Shown here: piece by piece, positions 5,473 through 7,675 of the stretch | How the letters are laid out: every line of letters begins with the position of its first letter | How positions within the stretch are numbered: the first letter of the stretch is position 1 | Assembly: GCA_021796055.1 (NCBI GenBank) | Contig: JAJYOS010000292.1 | Span: forward strand, 1 to 7,675 | Reading direction: 5' to 3' | DNA: 7,675 nucleotides | DNA from: Bacteroidota bacterium | Lineage (GTDB): Bacteria > Bacteroidota > Kryptoniia > Kryptoniales > JAKASW01 | The notes under the pieces: model-generated | What the model was told of the DNA's origin: nothing | The model's input: only the letters and a program-made list of their open reading frames with translations | Databases searched by the model: none | Made by a program: the position numbers and the translations under genes

Positions 5473-5633
5473 TAAACCGCAAAAAACACGAAAGGAACGA
5501 ATAACAGGCCGCCCCCGGCAGGGCTCAGCTAAGTATATTCACCACAAAGATCACAAAGGACGGATGATTCCCCTCTCAAGCCCGGAGGACACAAAGAAGC
5601 GAACAAATCCTTTCCTTGTGTGCTTTGCGCCCG
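5473..5633. repeat. Inverted 9-bp periodic elements, copy 2 (composite)
   Basis: A first partial arm reads AACCGCAAAAAACACGAAAGG (5475-5495 region). A second arm repeats CACAAAG in a 9-base register (ACCACAAAG 5541-5549, ATCACAAAG 5550-5558), with GACACAAAG at 5588-5596. The opposite orientation follows: CCTTGTGTGCTTTGCGCC (about 5614-5631). Translating through it gives KYIHHKDHKG- and EDTKK-like peptides, a familiar false protein produced by this repeat type. I take the open frame at 5369-5644 as such an artefact. Confidence 0.55.
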
Positions 5634-5735
5634 TTCCTACATAACATGGACGGACTTCTTATGCTTTTGCCCTTCGACATGATATTCTCTAAAGATAATG
5701 CGGCATGCCTGATAGCGGCAGCGTTTAAGAAAGGG

Positions 5736-5839
5736 ATTTAACCGCAGAGGAAATACAAAGGTGAAAGGCTTTTCTCATCCCGACTCCGCGTGGATCAATT
5801 TCCATACTGGAAACACTCTGCGCGGCTCTGCGGTTAAAT
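5736..5839. repeat. 104-bp element bounded by a perfect 14-bp inverted repeat
   Basis: ATTTAACCGCAGAG (5736-5749) and its exact complement CTCTGCGGTTAAAT (5826-5839) bound the element. Inside, next to the right arm, a second CTCTGCG (5817-5823 region) repeats the unit. Next to the left arm is a degenerate AATACAAAGG (5751-5760). The right end stops eight bases before the DUF805 stop codon (5848-5850), so in the minus-strand transcript the element is the immediate 3' untranslated region and could fold as a long stem. Confidence 0.7.
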
Positions 5840-5847
5840 TTATATGC

Positions 5848-6249
5848 TCAGGCGACTGCGGGCGCTTTCGGCGAAGGACCGTAGGCGTTCGGGCCCGGAG
5901 TCCCATCCATCAGGAAGAGCACCAAAATCCATACAGCGCCGATGAACGGGATGAGTACGATGAGCAGCATCCATCCGCTCTTGCCGAGATCGTGCAACCT
6001 TCTTACCCCGACTGCAATACTGGGGATAATGACCGCCAGCATGTAGATCAGATATATCCATCCATACGGAAGCGTGGTCGAATACGCGCCTATCCCCATC
6101 TTGAACCTTGTGCCGAGGATCATGTCGATGATCATCGCAACTATGGCGAATATGAGGTTGAACAGGACGAACATCCAGTATTCTCTGCGTCTCGCCCGCC
6201 CGCTGAAGTTTGCGTAATTGTCCCTAACGACCTTCAGGTACCATTGCAT
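5848..6249 (-). CDS. DUF805 family inner-membrane protein (YhaH-like)
   Basis: At 133 residues it is of normal family length. Family landmarks occur in order: WYLKVVRDNYANFSGRARRREYW (3-25), the helices about 26-45, 64-82 and 93-114, VRRLHDLGKSGW (82-93), IPFIGAVWI (100-108) and the closing DGTPGPNAYGPSPK (115-128). The function of DUF805 proteins is unknown; they are inner-membrane proteins. The start at 6249 is supported by AAGGAG at 6259-6264 and by the family N-terminus; the frame is open to 6333, but the extra residues are unrelated. It is monocistronic, with its own promoter at 6448-6478 and a leader of about 190 bases. A repeat element follows its stop within eight bases. Confidence 0.93.
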   Translation of the reverse strand: MQWYLKVVRDNYANFSGRARRREYWMFVLFNLIFAIVAMIIDMILGTRFKMGIGAYSTTLPYGWIYLIYMLAVIIPSIAVGVRRLHDLGKSGWMLLIVLIPFIGAVWILVLFLMDGTPGPNAYGPSPKAPAVA

Positions 6250-6447
6250 GATGTCTTTCTCCTTCCAATTGTTTTGTTTTTGGTGGATTGAGGAATCAAC
6301 GGGCTTGAACCGCTTCGCCCGCTCGTTAAGCAACGTGCACCGATGTTTCGTTCAGATAAGATAATTGGATGTTCTCCCGCACAGGGCAAAATCTGTTTCG
6401 ACTCGATATCGATCGCGTATGCCGAAAACGCGTATCTCACACTACGG

Positions 6448-6478
6448 CAAATATATGCTGGGCTTGATGGAAAAGCAA
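6448..6478 (-). promoter_or_regulatory. Bacteroidota-type promoter for the DUF805 gene
   Basis: On the minus strand TTG (6476-6478) is followed by exactly 20 bases and TATATTTG (6448-6455), a full match to TAnnTTTG. Transcription would begin near 6441 and leave a leader of about 190 bases before the ATG at 6249, long enough to hold leader structure. Confidence 0.55.
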
Positions 6479-6603
6479 CCCTGTGCCGAAATTTCACACC
6501 GGAGACGCGAGGGCGCTAAATTGAATCATAATTTGCCGCAGCACGGCGACAAGATAATTTCTCTCCGTCCCACTGCGCCTTCCCGTTGCATGTTTAATAA
6601 ATA

Positions 6604-6625
6604 TTCTTTGCGTCTCTGTGGCTTC
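6604..6625. repeat. Half copy of the 9-bp periodic repeat
   Basis: TTCTTTGCGTCTCTGTGGC matches the right arm of the elements at 5314-5378 and 5736-5839 (CTTTGCG / CTCTGTG units in 9-base register). No clear opposite arm is visible to the left. It lies 11 bases from the stop of the outer-membrane protein gene (6637-6639), again at the 3' end of a minus-strand gene. Confidence 0.45.
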
Positions 6626-6636
6626 CCGGTTGAACC

Positions 6637-7675
6637 CTATGGATAAAGGTTCAAGCCAAGCCACCACTGAAAGTTGCTGACCGAGACACCCTGGAACGAC
6701 GCACGCACGCTCGGCGATAAGAGGAGCCTGACGTTGAATTGCTTCGCCGGCGATACGGTCAGCCCTGCGAGAAAGGTCGTGTTCACGTCGCTGATATCCT
6801 GCTGCGGTGAGCTGTACAGCTCGCCGTAATTAGACTTTTCGGTTATCCCGCCGTAGCTGTTGCTGTCGTAATTGCGATAATAAACCACCAGCGTCTGGTC
6901 GCTCATCTGCCATTCCGAGATCTGCTTGTCGAGCCCCAACAGCATCGACACCATGTCGGAGAATCTGTAATTGAAAATTACCGGGACGTCGAAGGACCAC
7001 TGTTTTACCGTGAAGTTCCACTGGATGCTCTTGTTCTGCGATGTCGTGTCATAATAAAGAGAATTGTACGTATTCCCGGTCGTATTGTAATAAGAATGTC
7101 CGTTAGCGATGGTCGGTTCATTCGTATTAGTGGCCTGGTCCACGAGATTTAAAATCCCGCCGATGGTCAGCTCGGAGGCCGCATTGAATCTCCAGCGCAG
7201 GGATACCAGGAACCTATGACTTGTCTGTATCGAAGTGCCGCCACCCCCGCTTCTCTCGAAGAACGAAGAGTTGGATATACTCGACGTGTAATTAGTGTCG
7301 TACGAATAGGAATATGAGTAGTAGGACGTATCTGAGATGATCGAGCCGACCCCGATGTCGACATTCTCCCTGTTGTACTGGTATAAGAGAGTTATCGTCT
7401 GCCGATCGTTGAGACGTGAGGTAAGATTTATTCCGCCGTAATACGTCCTGCCGGAGTGGTTCCAGTTCTCGGCGGTCGTTCCGGACGATAGGGAAAGATT
7501 GGTGTTCGGACTATAGCTGTAATACGACGTGTCACGATCGACCAGGCTCTGAGTAGCGGTGCCGCGAAGATAACCTCCTGCGACGCCGACAGTGGTCTGC
7601 GGGTTAATTCGATATTCGATACCTCCCGAGAGATCCCAGTGATTATAACGCTGGTTCCGGCTCTCTCGAAAAATC
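6637..7675 (-). CDS. Large outer-membrane beta-barrel protein, C-terminal part
   Basis: The minus-strand frame is open from the window edge to TAG at 6637-6639, giving 345 residues of the C-terminal part; the true start lies beyond 7675, so a GTG start at 7143 is only an internal valine. The sequence is a succession of amphipathic strands with turns rich in Gly, Asn and Asp: GGIEYRINPQTTVGVAGGYL, YYGGINLTSRLNDRQTITLL, HRFLVSLRWRFNAASELTIG, FDVPVIFNYRFSDMVSMLLG, FNVRLLLSPSVR, and WWLGLNLYP at the end. This is the pattern of an outer-membrane barrel with long surface loops. The loops are rich in Tyr, Ser, Thr and Asn, with DTSYYSYS twice (7510-7533 and 7309-7332). No plug, TonB box or enzyme motif is seen in this part, so substrate and class are unknown. 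Confidence 0.85.
   Translation of the reverse strand, partial: IFRESRNQRYNHWDLSGGIEYRINPQTTVGVAGGYLRGTATQSLVDRDTSYYSYSPNTNLSLSSGTTAENWNHSGRTYYGGINLTSRLNDRQTITLLYQYNRENVDIGVGSIISDTSYYSYSYSYDTNYTSSISNSSFFERSGGGGTSIQTSHRFLVSLRWRFNAASELTIGGILNLVDQATNTNEPTIANGHSYYNTTGNTYNSLYYDTTSQNKSIQWNFTVKQWSFDVPVIFNYRFSDMVSMLLGLDKQISEWQMSDQTLVVYYRNYDSNSYGGITEKSNYGELYSSPQQDISDVNTTFLAGLTVSPAKQFNVRLLLSPSVRASFQGVSVSNFQWWLGLNLYP

Larger units (their letters stand above)
5141..5847. other. Long gene-free interval with repeats
   Basis: About 700 bases lie between the DUF2231 and DUF805 genes. They hold the leader and promoter of the DUF2231 unit (5141-5272), then repeat elements at 5314-5378, 5473-5633 and 5736-5839. 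The pieces between (about 5380-5470 and 5640-5735) show no gene, RNA gene or recognisable motif. The open frames here consist of repeat translation and have no protein-like composition. Confidence 0.6.
6250..6636. other. Intergenic interval with DUF805 leader and promoter
   Basis: The 387 bases contain, from the DUF805 side, the ribosome binding site, then a hairpin in the leader (GCGGGC / GCCCGT with a 12-base loop around 6300-6323, minus strand). The promoter is at 6448-6478 and a half repeat element at 6604-6625. The stretch 6480-6600 shows nothing I can name. Confidence 0.5.

Noticed and set aside
5369..5644. A 91-residue open frame on the plus strand
   Set aside because: Its translation (HHKDHKG, EDTKK words) comes from the CACAAAG-type repeat; there is no family content and no ribosome binding site.
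5281..5840. CRISPR array or multicopy spacer structure in the repeat-rich gap
   Set aside because: Repeat words are 7-10 bases, degenerate and differently oriented; there are no equal-length repeats with regular spacers.
6300..6323. tRNA T-arm like word GGTTCAAGCCC in the DUF805 leader
   Set aside because: No acceptor stem, anticodon arm or D arm can be placed around it; it is part of a simple hairpin.

Overview
The window looks like chromosomal DNA from a bacterium of the Bacteroidota/Ignavibacteriota/Chlorobiota (FCB) assemblage. This is an inference from three things. (i) Three upstream regions carry the Bacteroidota-type promoter TTG-N20-TAnnTTTG, exactly or with one mismatch. (ii) The protein families are typical of that group: a DUF6249 - ECF sigma - small membrane protein operon, a BAPKO_0422/DUF3996-like small outer-membrane barrel, and a pentapeptide protein of the type ending in IDPxxN...KAKFS...LL.KYDI. 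(iii) Several products are exported or outer-membrane proteins, so the cell is a diderm. No 16S, tRNA or other phylogenetic marker is present, so the assignment stops there.

Layout, left to right: 1-289, 5' part of a secreted protein (minus) with its promoter at 373-404. 493-1834, a tightly overlapping three-gene operon on the minus strand: DUF6249 membrane protein, ECF sigma factor, and a two-helix membrane protein that is a candidate anti-sigma factor. 1835-2099, a divergent intergenic region with a hairpin next to the DUF6249 ribosome binding site and a tract of 7-bp periodic repeats. 2100-2639, a small outer-membrane beta-barrel, the only plus-strand gene. 2720-3027, the decayed C-terminal end of an HNH endonuclease gene (minus). 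3092-3664, a pentapeptide repeat protein (minus). 3977-5140, a two-gene unit (minus) of a DUF2231 membrane protein followed by an exported rubrerythrin, with a good promoter at 5242-5272. 5141-5847, about 700 bp without a gene, filled with degenerate 9-bp periodic repeats. 5848-6249, a DUF805 membrane protein (minus) with a promoter at 6448-6478. 6637-7675, the 3' part of a large outer-membrane barrel protein (minus), open at the window edge.

Two units make functional sense as groups. The DUF6249/sigma/membrane-protein operon is a candidate envelope-sensing regulatory cassette, translationally coupled through TAATG and ATGA overlaps. The DUF2231/rubrerythrin pair may be an envelope-located peroxide or oxygen defence system in which the membrane protein supports or feeds electrons to the exported di-iron enzyme. 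The most unusual non-coding content is a set of short-period repeats (7-bp and 9-bp registers) in most intergenic gaps; one of them supplies the last codons and stop of a gene.
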